Numbered from the stretch's first letter, positions 1 through 9,832 are shown. The stretch is DNA of 64,000 nucleotides from Roseburia hominis (GCA_040702975.1 CP159990.1:3224001-3288000), one strand, 5' to 3'. Made by a program: numbers and translations. Notes: generated by a model from the letters alone, not told the origin.

Positions 1-158
1 ATCCTCCCCCTGATCTCAGATGTCTCCCCTTCTGCAAGCAGCGTCTCGCACCTGGATCTTGCCAGCGCGGGAAATGCTTTTTCCCCCAACACTGCATACA
101 GAATGCATATAAAAATCACCAGGCCTGTTAAGACCTGGCATACATATCTTTTTTTCAA
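1..158 (-). CDS. ComEC-like competence membrane protein, N-terminal part only (runs off the window)
   Basis: The reading frame starts at a TTG (156-158) about 10 bases after a GGAGGAAG ribosome binding site that overlaps the end of the GerMN gene, so it is probably translationally coupled to it. The visible 52 residues start KKRYVCQVLTGLVIFICILY, a positive N-terminus followed by a membrane segment, and end with GETSEIRGR, which resembles the start of the extracellular OB-like domain of ComEC. ComEC forms the inner-membrane channel for DNA uptake. A ComEA-like gene 3 kb away supports this. Assignment rests on a short stretch and on context; another membrane protein is possible. Confidence 0.45.
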   Translation of the reverse strand, partial: MKKRYVCQVLTGLVIFICILYAVLGEKAFPALARSRCETLLAEGETSEIRGR

Positions 159-162
159 CCGG

Positions 163-1086
163 TTATTCTTCCTCCACAATATCAAGGTTCCTGCTCAGAG
201 GTTTCTTCAGATCCACACTGTTCTGATACATGATATTGCTGTCCCCGTTAATGGCAATCTGCACTCTTCCCGCCGCGCCGCTCTCCGTCACGGAATTCAC
301 GATCGAATAAATGATGATCTCGGGCTTTACGCCCACCGCAGCATTCTGGAGTCCTTCATCAAAATTCAGATAGCACACGCCGTCCTTTAACGACACGCCA
401 AGGAGCTTCGTCCCTTTGGGAATCGTCTGCAAAAACTCTTCCCCCACGCCTTTCATGAGCTTCTCCACAATCAGCCGCTCCTTAGACGTATTACTATTAT
501 AGCGGACTCTCACCTTCTTCGGTACCAGAGTGTCCCCCTTCTTGCCCGCAAAATATAATGTCAGCTCCGTCTCCTGGAAGGAATTGATGGAAGACCCTGT
601 ATTCTGCACAAAATCCTCCGCCTGAAAATAGCCGTACACTTCTCCGTCCTGATTGGCAAGTGGATTCCCGTCCACATAGATGGATACCAGATCCACGCCC
701 TCGATCTGTGTCAGCGTGCGCACCAGCGCTGCGCGGCACAACACCTCTTGTACCACGTTCATCTTCCCATACGCTTCATTAAAATACAGGCTCAGCTTTT
801 CGTCCTCCAGGACCATATCCAAAAGCTCGACTCCCTTGGGGATCGACGGCTGCCCTTCCTTGGCGTCGTCGCTCACCTTCAGCCTTCCGATCATATCCCG
901 GACTGCCTTATTCGCATCGCCGATTTCTTTCGTGTAGGCCACCTCAAGAAGTGCCGTTCCTTCAGTATTTACATGGTAAATCTTATATTTGGCATCTACC
1001 GGTTCTTCTTTCGCTTCGCAGGCCGATAACCCAAAGCTCAAAAGAAGCACTACGGCAATCGTACAAAAAACCGTCCTTTTCTTCAT
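163..1086 (-). CDS. GerMN-domain lipoprotein
   Basis: A 307-residue secreted lipoprotein. The N-terminus (MKKRTVFCTIAVVLLLSFGLSAC) is a type II signal peptide with lipobox LSAC, so Cys23 would be lipidated and the protein anchored outside the membrane. Two GerMN-type repeats follow, roughly residues 45-160 and 175-290, each with the pattern LYFNEAYGKM or CYLNFDEGLQ near its middle. GerMN domains occur in the spore germination/sporulation protein GerM and in lipoproteins next to cell-wall two-component systems. It lies 14 bp downstream of the histidine kinase gene, the third gene of that operon, so it may act as an accessory of the sensor. The exact role is not known. Confidence 0.85.
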   Translation of the reverse strand: MKKRTVFCTIAVVLLLSFGLSACEAKEEPVDAKYKIYHVNTEGTALLEVAYTKEIGDANKAVRDMIGRLKVSDDAKEGQPSIPKGVELLDMVLEDEKLSLYFNEAYGKMNVVQEVLCRAALVRTLTQIEGVDLVSIYVDGNPLANQDGEVYGYFQAEDFVQNTGSSINSFQETELTLYFAGKKGDTLVPKKVRVRYNSNTSKERLIVEKLMKGVGEEFLQTIPKGTKLLGVSLKDGVCYLNFDEGLQNAAVGVKPEIIIYSIVNSVTESGAAGRVQIAINGDSNIMYQNSVDLKKPLSRNLDIVEEE

Positions 1087-1100
1087 AGGATCACTTCTTT

Positions 1101-2597
1101 CTATTTCGCAATATAATTCAGCGGTATACGTACATTGAAGGTCGTGCCCTCTCCCGGTTCACTGTATACCTTGATGGCGCCCCGGTGCATAACGACCGCA
1201 TTTCTGGCAATGGAAAGTCCAAGGCCTGTTCCTCCGATCTCACGGGAATGTGACTTGTCCACACGATAGAACCGTTCAAAAATGTTGTCCATCTCCTCTT
1301 TGGGAATCCCGATCCCCGAATCCTCCACTTTCAGATAAAAATACTTATGGTCGGCATTTAATGTCACCTGGACCCGGCCGCCCTCCTTGTTGTATTTGAT
1401 CGCATTTTCCACAAGATTCGTGATGACAAGCGCCATCTTCACCTCATCGACCTCCGCCGTCACCGGACGAAAGCTCTCAAATATCAATTCAATATTCCGC
1501 TTTGCCGCCAGGGGCCTGAGCCTTTTTAAAATACGCTCCACCAGTTCATTGATATCCCGGCTCTCCACGCTTAGATTGCTTCCCTTTTTATCCAGCTTCA
1601 CCAGCTCCAGAAGGTCGTTGATGATCTTATTCTCCCGCTCGATCTCTTCCGATACGTCTCCCATAAATTCCCGATACAATTCTACCGGCGCCTCCGGCTG
1701 GGCAAGAAGCGAATCTGCCAGCACCTTTACCGACGCCAGCGGCGTTTTCAGCTCGTGTGACACATTCGATACAAATTCCTCCCGGGAAGCATCGATCACC
1801 CGATACCTGGACCACAATTTGTTAAACGCCTCCGAGATCTGTCTGGTCTCGATATACGCATTTTCCTCCAAATGCTTATCCTCATAGCCGTCCGCCATCT
1901 CCTCGATGGTATGTGTGATCCGTTTGAACGGGCGCACCAGAAAAAATCCTACCAAAACAGAAAAGATGACCAGCACCACGCCCACTGCCGCGGTCACCAC
2001 ACGGCTCCTGGCTTTTAGTGCCTCCACGCCCTCGAGAACGCTGTCCGCAGAAATACTTACGAGCATCATGCCACGTACCTTGTTGCCGTTCTCGGTAATC
2101 GGGACCGCCACCTCAATGTAGTTATTCTCCTCATCATAACTGCTGGTCTGTTCCCCGCGGTAACACCGGACCACGTCCTCCGAGACGATAGTCTTACCTT
2201 CCTGCAGATTATATGTATCTTTTACGATCCGAAATTCATCATTGATGACCACGACTCTTCCATTATAAATATTGGAGAGCTGAGTTAGTTCCGCATTGAT
2301 CACTTCTGAACTGGTATTCTTCAGATAATTAGAACTGATTAACTGATTGCTCAAAATCATGCATTGGTTCTGAATCTCCGCAGTACGCATCGACACCGCC
2401 CGCTGCTCGTAATTCTCCAGAATAGCCCCTCTAAGAAAAATACACGCCAGAATTCCGACCACACTAAAAAGGAATGCGATGCGCACATGCAGACTCTTTA
2501 GAAACCTTATAATAAACTTTGGTATAAACTTTGATGTAACTTTATCCCCTGAAATAATAACCAACTCCCCACTTCGTGTATACATATTTCGGGTCAC
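1101..2597 (-). CDS. Membrane sensor histidine kinase (WalK/PhoR/ResE type)
   Basis: A 498-residue sensor kinase. A first membrane segment lies near residues 38-58, an extracellular sensor region follows, then a second membrane segment near 199-220 and a HAMP linker (FKRITHTIEEMADGYED). The phospho-acceptor helix has the H-box FVSNVSHELKTPLASVK. The ATPase domain shows the N-box LVENAIKYNKEGG, G1 DSGIGIP and G2 GGTGLGLSI. The start used here overlaps the response-regulator gene by 56 bp; a TTG at codon 12 or another later start is possible. It forms an operon with the response regulator (upstream) and a GerMN lipoprotein (downstream), the usual arrangement for cell-envelope sensing. The signal is unknown. 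Confidence 0.9.
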   Translation of the reverse strand: MTRNMYTRSGELVIISGDKVTSKFIPKFIIRFLKSLHVRIAFLFSVVGILACIFLRGAILENYEQRAVSMRTAEIQNQCMILSNQLISSNYLKNTSSEVINAELTQLSNIYNGRVVVINDEFRIVKDTYNLQEGKTIVSEDVVRCYRGEQTSSYDEENNYIEVAVPITENGNKVRGMMLVSISADSVLEGVEALKARSRVVTAAVGVVLVIFSVLVGFFLVRPFKRITHTIEEMADGYEDKHLEENAYIETRQISEAFNKLWSRYRVIDASREEFVSNVSHELKTPLASVKVLADSLLAQPEAPVELYREFMGDVSEEIERENKIINDLLELVKLDKKGSNLSVESRDINELVERILKRLRPLAAKRNIELIFESFRPVTAEVDEVKMALVITNLVENAIKYNKEGGRVQVTLNADHKYFYLKVEDSGIGIPKEEMDNIFERFYRVDKSHSREIGGTGLGLSIARNAVVMHRGAIKVYSEPGEGTTFNVRIPLNYIAK

Positions 2598-3231
2598 TCG
2601 GGTTTACCTCGATCTTCTCCCTGAGACGGCGGATATGTACGTCCACTGTTCTGGCATCTCCCGGATACTCATATCCCCAGACAATATTCAGCAGATTCTC
2701 CCTGCTGTAAACCTTATTGGGGTTCGTGACCAGCAGTTCCAAAAGGTCGAATTCCTTCGCCGTAAGGTTCAGCTCCCTGTCCCCGGAAAAAACTCTGCGG
2801 CTCTCACAATCGATCCGCAGATCCCCTTTCACGATCTGCTTTCCGGCAAGATTCGTTTCTTCCTTTTTCCCTGTCCGGCGCATGATCGCTTTTAATCTGG
2901 CCTTCACTTCCAATATGTTGAATGGTTTTGTTATGTAATCATCTGCTCCGTATTCCAGACCCAGGATCTTATCCATGTCGTCTCCTTTGGCAGTCAGCAT
3001 TACGATCGGAACATCTGAAAAATCACGAATCTGCCTGCACACCTCAAAGCCATCGCATTTGGGCAGCATCACGTCCAGAAGTATGATGTCATACTCCTTA
3101 CGCTTTGCCATCTCCAGCGCTTCCTCTCCGTCATAGGCGCAATCCACTTCCATATCATCCTGCTCCAGACTGAAACGGATTCCCTTCACGATTAATTTTT
3201 CATCATCTACTACCAATACTTTTCTGCTCAT
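2542..3231 (-). CDS. OmpR-family response regulator
   Basis: A 229-residue two-domain regulator. The receiver domain (1-120) has the acidic pocket VVDDE, the phospho-acceptor Asp in DIILLDVMLPKCDGF, the Thr/Lys switch VMLTAKGDD and the KPFN loop. The C-terminal winged helix (130-229) ends with the recognition segment GDARTVDVHIRRLREKIE. It is the first gene of a three-gene operon with the histidine kinase and GerMN lipoprotein. It resembles PhoP/WalR regulators of cell-wall or phosphate genes; which one cannot be told from sequence alone. Confidence 0.92.
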   Translation of the reverse strand: MSRKVLVVDDEKLIVKGIRFSLEQDDMEVDCAYDGEEALEMAKRKEYDIILLDVMLPKCDGFEVCRQIRDFSDVPIVMLTAKGDDMDKILGLEYGADDYITKPFNILEVKARLKAIMRRTGKKEETNLAGKQIVKGDLRIDCESRRVFSGDRELNLTAKEFDLLELLVTNPNKVYSRENLLNIVWGYEYPGDARTVDVHIRRLREKIEVNPSDPKYVYTKWGVGYYFRG

Positions 3232-3268
3232 ACTGCCTCTCCCTTATTACTATACTATGATATACGGA

Positions 3269-3942
3269 TTACTCCGCACTTTGTTGTATCGTTATATGAT
3301 CTTTTATTTTCTGAAATATCCCGTCCCCAATTCCCGAAACATTCTTTACCTCATCTATACTTTTAAATGCACCCTGCTCCTCGCGGTAAGCCAGGATACC
3401 CTCAGCCTTGCTCTCACCGATTCCGCTTAAGGTCATCAGCTCTTCCTTTGAAGCCGTGTTGAGATTCACTTTTCTCACAGAATCCGCCGGCGTGCTGCCC
3501 TCTCCGGCCCGTGCTTCCCCTCCGGATACCTGAAGCGCTTTTTCCTCCTCCTTTGACGGCACATAAATCTTCATACCGTCTGAAAGAAGCGCTGCCTGAT
3601 TCAAATACGTGTCCGCCGCACCGGAAGTCATTCCGCCTGCCCTCTCGATCGCATCTGCGATCCGGCTTCCCTCCGGGAGAGTATACACCCCCGGATTTGC
3701 CACCATTCCACAGACATAGACACACACAGATGCAGCTTCCGTCATCTCCGCGCGCCCCTCCTCCCCGGAGTCGTCTGTCTTCTTCGAGTCCTTATCATTC
3801 AAAGCGTCCTCTGAATCTAATTCCTCTTCGGAAATCGTATCGAACACGTCCGTGTCCGGCTGCTTTTGCAGCCGCCAAGGCTGAAACATACGATCACTAT
3901 GCTAATCCATACTCTGATCCATTTATAATGTCTTCTCTGCAT
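3269..3942 (-). CDS. ComEA-like DNA-binding lipoprotein, apparent frameshift near the N-terminus
   Basis: ComEA-type proteins bind incoming DNA at the outer face of the membrane and hand it to ComEC. The C-terminal half shows an SLBB domain (VCVYVCGMVANPGVYTLPEG) and a double helix-hairpin-helix (LNTASKEELMTLSGIGESKA ... VKNVSGIGDGIFQKIK). The downstream frame has no export signal. A start ATG at 3940-3942, with an AGGAG site 5 bases upstream, opens another frame encoding a lipoprotein signal (MQRRHYKW..VCFSLGGC). The two frames meet at a run of four T (3864-3867, four A in the mRNA sense). A fifth base would give an unbroken 224-residue protein reading SLGGCKKQPDTDVF. It is therefore a one-base deletion, sequencing error or slippage. 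Most ComEA proteins use a membrane helix rather than a lipid anchor. Confidence 0.8.
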
Positions 3943-4176
3943 TGGTTCTCCTACGCTGCGCAAAAGTCCGGCCCCTCCAGAATCCTTTCAGCCAAATCAG
4001 CCTGCAGGTTAAGACAAGTTTATTGTAACGAATTTCCGGGGAAAACTCAACCGTTAATTGTAATTCTGCTGTCAACTCTCAAAGAGACCTACCTACTCTT
4101 GCAATTTTCGTCGCATTTCGACGAATTACAGCGTAGTCACTAACGAACAACAAGAAGAACAGATGGCGGTCTTTGC

Positions 4177-4608
4177 CTACTTCCACTGGAAAATCGCAAC
4201 GCCGATCAGCGCCAGCACCATGCCGCCGATCTTCCTCCAGTCCAGAGGCTCCTTATCCACGCCAAAAAGTCCCAGAAGCTCGATCACATATGCCACGATA
4301 AGCTGCGAGATCACGATGAGAAGCGCCGCCTTTGCCGGTCCTAACTGCTCCATACTTTTTATCACGGTCCAGGTGATTCCGGCGCCGATCACCCCTCCGA
4401 GCAGCACGTATTTCGGCTCTACCTTCGCGATGGAAGCCACACTGTCCCTCCCCATAATAAACCACATCACCAGACAGAGTGCAAAAGCGCTGAGCTGTAC
4501 CCAGGCGTTGCTCACCCACATTCCCGTCGTCTTTGTCACCTGTGTATTGAATACTCCCTGCACACTCATAAGCGCTCCTGATAGAAGCGCAATCAAAAAC
4601 CCGATCAT
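4177..4608 (-). CDS. YdcZ-family (DMT superfamily) small membrane transporter
   Basis: A 143-residue integral membrane protein with about five hydrophobic helices, matching the DUF606/YdcZ branch of drug/metabolite transporters by pattern (LIALLSGALMSVQGVFNTQ at the start, IGGMVLALIGVAIFQWK at the end). The start at 4608 is chosen because GGAGG sits 8 bases before it; a start five codons upstream lies on the ribosome binding site itself. It follows argD by about 60 bp on the same strand and may be co-transcribed with the arginine genes. Its substrate is unknown. Confidence 0.8.
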   Translation of the reverse strand: MIGFLIALLSGALMSVQGVFNTQVTKTTGMWVSNAWVQLSAFALCLVMWFIMGRDSVASIAKVEPKYVLLGGVIGAGITWTVIKSMEQLGPAKAALLIVISQLIVAYVIELLGLFGVDKEPLDWRKIGGMVLALIGVAIFQWK

Positions 4609-4667
4609 CTTGCATACCTCCATTCTCTTTACCAGTATGCCCCATGACCGGGTTCTTATTCTTCATT

Positions 4668-5849
4668 TTACGCCAGAACACGTTTTAATTTCTCTGCCAT
4701 CTCGTCAATATGCTCTTTTTCCACGATAAGCGGTGGAATGACGCGCAGCACATCGCTTCCGGCGCTGATGATCACCAGTCCTTCCTGCAATGCCTTCGCC
4801 GAAATTTCTCCTACCGGCTTCGTAATCTGAAGTCCCTGAATCAGCCCTTTTCCCTTTACTTTCACCGCCGCGTCGCAGGTGTCCACGATCTCCGTCAGTT
4901 TCTCGGTCAGATAGGGTGCGATCTCGCCTACATGCTCCACGATATGCTCCTTCTCAAAAATGTCGACCACCGTCTTCACTGCCGCGCAGGCCAGCGGGTT
5001 CCCGCCATAGGTAGTACCGTGATCGCCCGGTTTCAGAGAATATTCTGCCACTTCATCGGTCATGGCAAATGCTCCCACCGGAACGCCATTTCCGATTGCT
5101 TTTGCCATGGTCATGATATCCGGCTTTACTCCCATCTGCTGCCATGCGAACCAGGAGCCGCTGCGCCCCATTCCGCACTGAATCTCATCTAAAATCAGAA
5201 GAATTCCATTCTCATCGCAGATCTGACGCACGCCCTTCATAAACTCCGGCGTCGCCGGGATAATTCCGCCCTCTCCCTGAATCGTCTCCATAATGATCGC
5301 ACAGGTCTTTTCATTTACCAGCGCCTTCACGCTGTCCAGATTATTGTACTCGGCAAAATGCACGCCGCCCATGACCGGTTCAAACGGCTCTCTGTATTCT
5401 TTATGCCCAGTCACCGACACCGCGCCAATGCTCCGTCCATGGAACGCATGTTCAAATGCGATAAACTCATAACGGCCGCTCTGTTTTGTATACGCATATT
5501 TTCTCGCCGCCTTCAGCGCACCTTCCACCGCCTCGGTCCCGCTGTTAGTGAAAAATACCCGGTCCATCCGGGAAATACGTCCCAGCGCCTTAGCCGCCTC
5601 CCCGCAAGTCGTATTGTAATAAAGATTGGAGGTATGAATCAGCTTGTCGATCTGTGCCTTAATGCCATCTGCGAACTCCTGATTCCCGTACCCAAGACCA
5701 CACACGGCGATTCCTGCGGCAAAATCAAGATATTTTTTACCGTCCGTATCAAAAAGATACATGCCCTCACCATGGTCGAACACTACCGGAAAACGGTTAT
5801 AGGTCTTTACCAGACCTTCCTCCATATCCTTCATATATTGATTTTCCAT
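4668..5849 (-). CDS. argD: Acetylornithine aminotransferase
   Basis: PLP-dependent transaminase, 393 residues, converting N-acetylglutamate semialdehyde to N-acetylornithine with glutamate as donor. Class-III aminotransferase features are present: the phosphate-binding stretch [20 protein letters not shown], the PLP-contacting [11 protein letters not shown], and the Schiff-base lysine in [14 protein letters not shown]. The length is typical of ArgD. It is the last biosynthetic gene of the argC-GNAT-argJ-argB-argD operon, 32 bp after argB. Confidence 0.95.
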   Translation of the reverse strand: MENQYMKDMEEGLVKTYNRFPVVFDHGEGMYLFDTDGKKYLDFAAGIAVCGLGYGNQEFADGIKAQIDKLIHTSNLYYNTTCGEAAKALGRISRMDRVFFTNSGTEAVEGALKAARKYAYTKQSGRYEFIAFEHAFHGRSIGAVSVTGHKEYREPFEPVMGGVHFAEYNNLDSVKALVNEKTCAIIMETIQGEGGIIPATPEFMKGVRQICDENGILLILDEIQCGMGRSGSWFAWQQMGVKPDIMTMAKAIGNGVPVGAFAMTDEVAEYSLKPGDHGTTYGGNPLACAAVKTVVDIFEKEHIVEHVGEIAPYLTEKLTEIVDTCDAAVKVKGKGLIQGLQITKPVGEISAKALQEGLVIISAGSDVLRVIPPLIVEKEHIDEMAEKLKRVLA

Positions 5850-5881
5850 GAAAACTCCTTCTTTCTGTCTGTACTATAAAT

Positions 5882-6778
5882 TTACTCCGTCTCCTTGTCT
5901 TTCAGGATCGCCGTTCCGATACCTTTCTTTGTGAAGATCTCCAAAAGCAGGCAGTGCGGAATCCGTCCGTCCAGAATATGCACTCTGGAAACTCCGTTTT
6001 CAATCGACTCGATACAATTTTTGAGTTTCGGGATCATGCCGCCGCTGATGCTTCCATTTTCCATCAGTTCCTGGGCCTCGCTCACCGTCAATTCGGAGAT
6101 CAGAGAACTTTTATCTTCAAAATCTCGGTAAACTCCCTCAATATCAGAAAGGAACGCCAGTTTTTCCGCATGGACCGCTCTTGCGATCGCGTCCGCCGCA
6201 TCGTCCGCATTAATATTGTAGGTATTATAGTCGTCGTCCAGTCCGATCGGGCAAACGATCGGCAGGAAATCCTTCTCCAGCAAGTCAAACAAAATATCTG
6301 CATTTACGGATTTGATATTTCCCACAAAACCAATATCTTCCCCGTCTGAATACTTTTTGTCTACCTTAAGAAGGGCGCCGTCCTTGCCGCTGATTCCGAT
6401 CGCGCGCACGCCCAATTCCTCCACCATGCGCACCAGATCCTTATTCACCTTATTCAGCACCATCTCCGCCACTTCCATGGTATCTGCGTCCGTGACCCGA
6501 AGTCCGTTCACGAACTGCGGCTCCATGCCGACTTTTCCTACCCAGCGGCTGATTTCTTTTCCGCCTCCGTGAACGATGATCGGCTTGAATCCGGTAAGTT
6601 TCAGCAGGGTGACATCTTTGATCACATTTTTTTGAAGTTCCTCGTTCGTCATCGCGCTGCCGCCATATTTTACTACGATAATCTTACGGTTAAATCTCTG
6701 AATATAGGGGAGCGCCTCAATCAGCACCTCCGCCTTGTCCAGATATTTCTGCATATTTTGATTCATACTCTGACTCAT
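5882..6778 (-). CDS. argB: Acetylglutamate kinase
   Basis: Phosphorylates N-acetylglutamate, the second step of arginine synthesis. The 298-residue protein has the amino-acid-kinase start [11 protein letters not shown], the substrate loop [14 protein letters not shown], and [13 protein letters not shown] typical of ArgB. A GGAGG site lies 8 bases upstream of the chosen ATG. The N-terminal extension before the kinase core (about 30 residues) is of the kind seen in arginine-inhibitable hexameric enzymes, so feedback inhibition is plausible but unproven. Confidence 0.95.
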   Translation of the reverse strand: MSQSMNQNMQKYLDKAEVLIEALPYIQRFNRKIIVVKYGGSAMTNEELQKNVIKDVTLLKLTGFKPIIVHGGGKEISRWVGKVGMEPQFVNGLRVTDADTMEVAEMVLNKVNKDLVRMVEELGVRAIGISGKDGALLKVDKKYSDGEDIGFVGNIKSVNADILFDLLEKDFLPIVCPIGLDDDYNTYNINADDAADAIARAVHAEKLAFLSDIEGVYRDFEDKSSLISELTVSEAQELMENGSISGGMIPKLKNCIESIENGVSRVHILDGRIPHCLLLEIFTKKGIGTAILKDKETE

Positions 6779-6817
6779 GATCGTTTCCTCCGAGATTTTT
6801 CACTTTTCTGTTTCTGA

Positions 6818-8041
6818 TCAGCTTCTGTAATCCGCATTGATCTTGATGTAATCATAGGTCAGATCGCAGCCCCATGCCGTCGCCTCACAGCTTCCCATCT
6901 TCACATCAGCGATCGCCGTCACCTCTGGCTGGGAGAGAATCTCTGTCGCCATATCTTCGCTGTAATCTACTGCGGTTCCATTTTCAATGATCTGAATCTT
7001 ACCTGCCTGGCTCTCAAAGAACAGATCCACCTTCTCCGGGTCAAACTGTGCTCCGGAATACCCCATAGCACAGAGAATACGCCCCCAGTTCGCATCATGT
7101 CCTGCGATCGCCGCCTTGGTCAGATTCGAGCATACCACGGATTTAGCCAGAGTCTTCGCGGTTTCTTTGGTATCTGCGTTTACGACCTTCATTTCAAATA
7201 AGGCAGTCGCTCCTTCTCCGTCACCGGCCATCTTCTTTGCCAGATACTCATTCACGGTGTGAAGCGCCTTGGCAAATACCGGATAACTCTCGCAGTCTAC
7301 GGTGATTTCTTCATTTTCGGCCAGGCCGTTTGCCAGAAGCACGACCGTATCGTTCGTGGAGGTATCTCCATCTACGGAAATCATATTGTATGTTTCTTCT
7401 ACGTCATCACTCAAGGCTTTTTGCAGCGCTTCTTTCGTGATCAGCGCGTCTGTGGTGATAAAGCTGAGCATGGTGCACATATTGGGGTGGATCATGCCGG
7501 ACCCTTTTGCCATACCGCCGATGGTCACCGTCTTTCCTCCCACTTCTATCTCCACTGCGATCTGCTTCTCGCAGGTATCCGTCGTCATGATCGCTTTGGC
7601 TGCCTCTGTGCCATTTTCCAGGGAAGCATTCTTCTTCCCAGCCAGAGCCTTTACGCCTGCTACGATCCTGTCGATCGGGAGCTGTTTGCCGATCACGCCG
7701 GTCGATCCGATCAGCACACCGTCCGCGGACACGCCAAGCGCCTGCGCCGCTGCATCTGCGGTATCCTTGCAGTATCCGAAGCCCTCCGCGCCGGTACATG
7801 CATTTGCAATTCCTGAATTCACTACGACTGCCTGTGCTTTGGCGCCGCTTTTCACGACCTGCATATCCCATTTTACGCAGGCTGCTTTTACCACATTCGT
7901 CGTAAAGGTTCCTGCACACACACATGGCACCTGGCTGTAGATAAGTGCCATATCGGTTCTGTCCTGATATTTAATCTTTGCCGCCGTAGCTGCGGCCTCA
8001 AATCCTTTTGCTGCGGTCACACCGCCTGTGATGATCTTCAT
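6818..8041 (-). CDS. argJ: Glutamate N-acetyltransferase / ornithine acetyltransferase
   Basis: Transfers the acetyl group from N-acetylornithine to glutamate, recycling it; bifunctional forms also use acetyl-CoA. The 407-residue precursor is expected to cleave itself before the Thr in GMIHPNMCTMLSFITTDA, giving two subunits (roughly 190 and 215 residues). The residue before this Thr is Cys rather than the common Ala. C-terminal features include HDANWGRILCAMGYSGA. It lies between the GNAT gene and argB. Mono- or bifunctionality cannot be decided from the sequence. Confidence 0.95.
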   Translation of the reverse strand: MKIITGGVTAAKGFEAAATAAKIKYQDRTDMALIYSQVPCVCAGTFTTNVVKAACVKWDMQVVKSGAKAQAVVVNSGIANACTGAEGFGYCKDTADAAAQALGVSADGVLIGSTGVIGKQLPIDRIVAGVKALAGKKNASLENGTEAAKAIMTTDTCEKQIAVEIEVGGKTVTIGGMAKGSGMIHPNMCTMLSFITTDALITKEALQKALSDDVEETYNMISVDGDTSTNDTVVLLANGLAENEEITVDCESYPVFAKALHTVNEYLAKKMAGDGEGATALFEMKVVNADTKETAKTLAKSVVCSNLTKAAIAGHDANWGRILCAMGYSGAQFDPEKVDLFFESQAGKIQIIENGTAVDYSEDMATEILSQPEVTAIADVKMGSCEATAWGCDLTYDYIKINADYRS

Positions 8042-8082
8042 ACTCTTTTTTCCTTTCTGTCCAAATCGCTTTTCTACACTTG

Positions 8083-8547
8083 CTAAAATGAAGTTTCCTC
8101 TATAAATGCCGTAATATTTTTCTCATTTAATGTAAAATCATAGTAATTCAAATCCTGCCGCCGGGTCCACCCGATGGTGTTCCAGAATGCATTTCCGATA
8201 TCATTTTTCGTAAATGCAATCAAAGAAACTTTGTTGATCTCTTCTGCTTTTAACGCCTCCATCGCATAAACCACCATGCTTTTACCGATTCCCCGACGCC
8301 TGTACCTCGGGTCCACACATACGTGATAGAGGCAGCCGCGCCGTCCGTCGTGGCCGCACAGGATCGCGCCGACGATCTTCCCGTCCGACTTTGCCACCAC
8401 ACTGGTGGAAGGATTCCGTCTCAGGAAACGCGCCACGCCTTCCCGGGAGTCATCGATGCTTCGGATTCCAAATCCTTTGATCTTGATCCATAACGCATAG
8501 ACCTCTTCATAATCTTCGATTGTCATAGCTCGTACCTGAAATTCCAT
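8083..8547 (-). CDS. GNAT-family N-acetyltransferase inside the arginine operon
   Basis: A single GNAT domain of 154 residues. The acetyl-CoA binding motif A is visible as VCVDPRYRRRGIGKSMVVYA, preceded by the beta strand GAILCGHDGRRGCLYHV. It sits between argC and argJ with 40-70 bp gaps in the same orientation, so it is almost certainly co-transcribed. A role as an acetyl-CoA-dependent N-acetylglutamate synthase feeding the cycle is attractive from position alone, but other substrates are equally possible. The family is too diverse to assign a substrate by eye. Confidence 0.85.
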   Translation of the reverse strand: MEFQVRAMTIEDYEEVYALWIKIKGFGIRSIDDSREGVARFLRRNPSTSVVAKSDGKIVGAILCGHDGRRGCLYHVCVDPRYRRRGIGKSMVVYAMEALKAEEINKVSLIAFTKNDIGNAFWNTIGWTRRQDLNYYDFTLNEKNITAFIEETSF

Positions 8548-8612
8548 TGCTTCCTATTCCTTTCCTTCTATATATAAGTGCGTTTCTTTCAGATTACATT
8601 CCCGCGATATTC

Positions 8613-9653
8613 CTACGGGAACATCGGCACCAGATCAAGCCCTGTATCCTCCAGCAGGCCGAACACCAGGTTCATATTCTGCACGGCCTGTCCCGCGGCG
8701 CCTTTTACCAGGTTATCAATGGCGCCCATCATAATGATTCGTCCCGTCCTCGGGTCGATCTTAAACCCGATATCCACATAATTGCTGCCTTCTACCCATT
8801 TCGTCTCAGGGCAGACGTCCTGATCCAATACGCGGATAAATCTCTCTTTCGCGTAATATTTATCGTATACCGCCTTTACCTCTTCCCAGGTGACATGGCG
8901 TGTCAGCTTCGCATATTCCGTCGCCAGAATTCCACGGTTCATCGGCACCAGATGCGGGGTGAAATTAAGGAGGACCTTCCTGCCGGACGCATAGCCAAGC
9001 TGCTCTTCAATCTCCGGCGTATGGCGATGAGACGCCACGCCGTATGCCTTCATATTCTCATTTACCTCGCAGAACAGATTCGCCACCTTGGCGCCGCGTC
9101 CTGCTCCTGAGGTTCCCGACTTTGCATCGATGATCAGGGTATCCATATCGATCAGTCCCTCTTTTGCAAGCGGGTATGCCGTCAGAATCGAGCATGTGGT
9201 GTAGCAGCCCGGGTTCGCGACCAGGCGCGCCTTTTTTATATCCTCACGGTTGATCTCGCAAAGTCCATACACCGCCTCTTCTATAAACTGCGGGCTTTTA
9301 TGCTCAATTTGGTACCATTTCTCATAAACATTCACGTCCTTGATCCGGAAATCCGCGCTCAGATCGATGATCTTCACTTTGGAGAGAATGTCTTCATTTA
9401 CCAGAGATGCGCAGAGTCCCTGGGGAGTAGCCGTAAAGATCACATCTACCTGATCTGCAAGCTCTTCCATATTATCGTCCATGCACACCGCATCTACAAT
9501 CTGAAACATATTCTGATAAACAGAAGCATACTTCTTGTCGATGTAGCTTCTGGAACCGAACCACTTGATCTCTACGTCTTTATGTCCTGTCAAAATTCGT
9601 ACCAGCTCGCCTCCGGCGTATCCGGTAGAACCAATAATTCCTGCTTTAATCAT
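8613..9653 (-). CDS. argC: N-acetyl-gamma-glutamyl-phosphate reductase
   Basis: NADPH-dependent reduction of acetylglutamyl phosphate, third step of arginine synthesis. The 346-residue protein begins with the nucleotide-binding IIGSTGYAGGELVRIL. The catalytic Cys is in LVANPGCYTTCSILTAYPL, and the substrate His is in GVASHRHTPEIEEQLG. It is the first gene of the arginine operon. A sigma-A-type promoter and ArgR-like boxes lie upstream. Confidence 0.96.
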   Translation of the reverse strand: MIKAGIIGSTGYAGGELVRILTGHKDVEIKWFGSRSYIDKKYASVYQNMFQIVDAVCMDDNMEELADQVDVIFTATPQGLCASLVNEDILSKVKIIDLSADFRIKDVNVYEKWYQIEHKSPQFIEEAVYGLCEINREDIKKARLVANPGCYTTCSILTAYPLAKEGLIDMDTLIIDAKSGTSGAGRGAKVANLFCEVNENMKAYGVASHRHTPEIEEQLGYASGRKVLLNFTPHLVPMNRGILATEYAKLTRHVTWEEVKAVYDKYYAKERFIRVLDQDVCPETKWVEGSNYVDIGFKIDPRTGRIIMMGAIDNLVKGAAGQAVQNMNLVFGLLEDTGLDLVPMFP

Positions 9654-9730
9654 GATTTTTTCCTCCTGCTGAGTGCTTCCCTAGCATCACTTTTATCCTG
9701 CCGGCTTATGCCTGGGCATAATTCATAAAC

Positions 9731-9759
9731 ACTATACCCCATAACTTTCTTAAAGTAAA
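9731..9759 (-). promoter_or_regulatory. Promoter of the arg operon
   Basis: On the minus strand, TTTACT (9754-9759) and TATAGT (9731-9736) are separated by exactly 17 bases, about 80 bases before the argC start. The base sequence around the -10 (TATAGTGTTT) recurs in the argG promoter. Confidence 0.7.
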
Positions 9760-9796
9760 GAGTTTCTTCCTGTTTTTGTGTGATATAGAATACGAT

Positions 9797-9832
9797 TGCA
9801 TAATTATACATCTTTTATGCATATTATGCAAT
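9797..9832. promoter_or_regulatory. Pair of ArgR/AhrC-type ARG boxes upstream of argC
   Basis: Two imperfect palindromes, TGCATAATTATACAT (9797-9811) and ATGCATATTATGCAAT (9817-9832), resemble the TNTGAATWWWWATTCANW-type boxes bound by ArgR/AhrC. They lie just upstream of the argC promoter -35. The first nine bases are also found overlapping the -35 of argG (from 19273). Repression by arginine is inferred. Confidence 0.6.

Noticed and set aside
119..138. Hairpin CCAGG/CCTGG after the GerMN gene as a terminator
   Set aside because: It lies inside an open frame with a ribosome binding site and membrane-protein-like start (ComEC-like), and there is no T-run of the expected kind.
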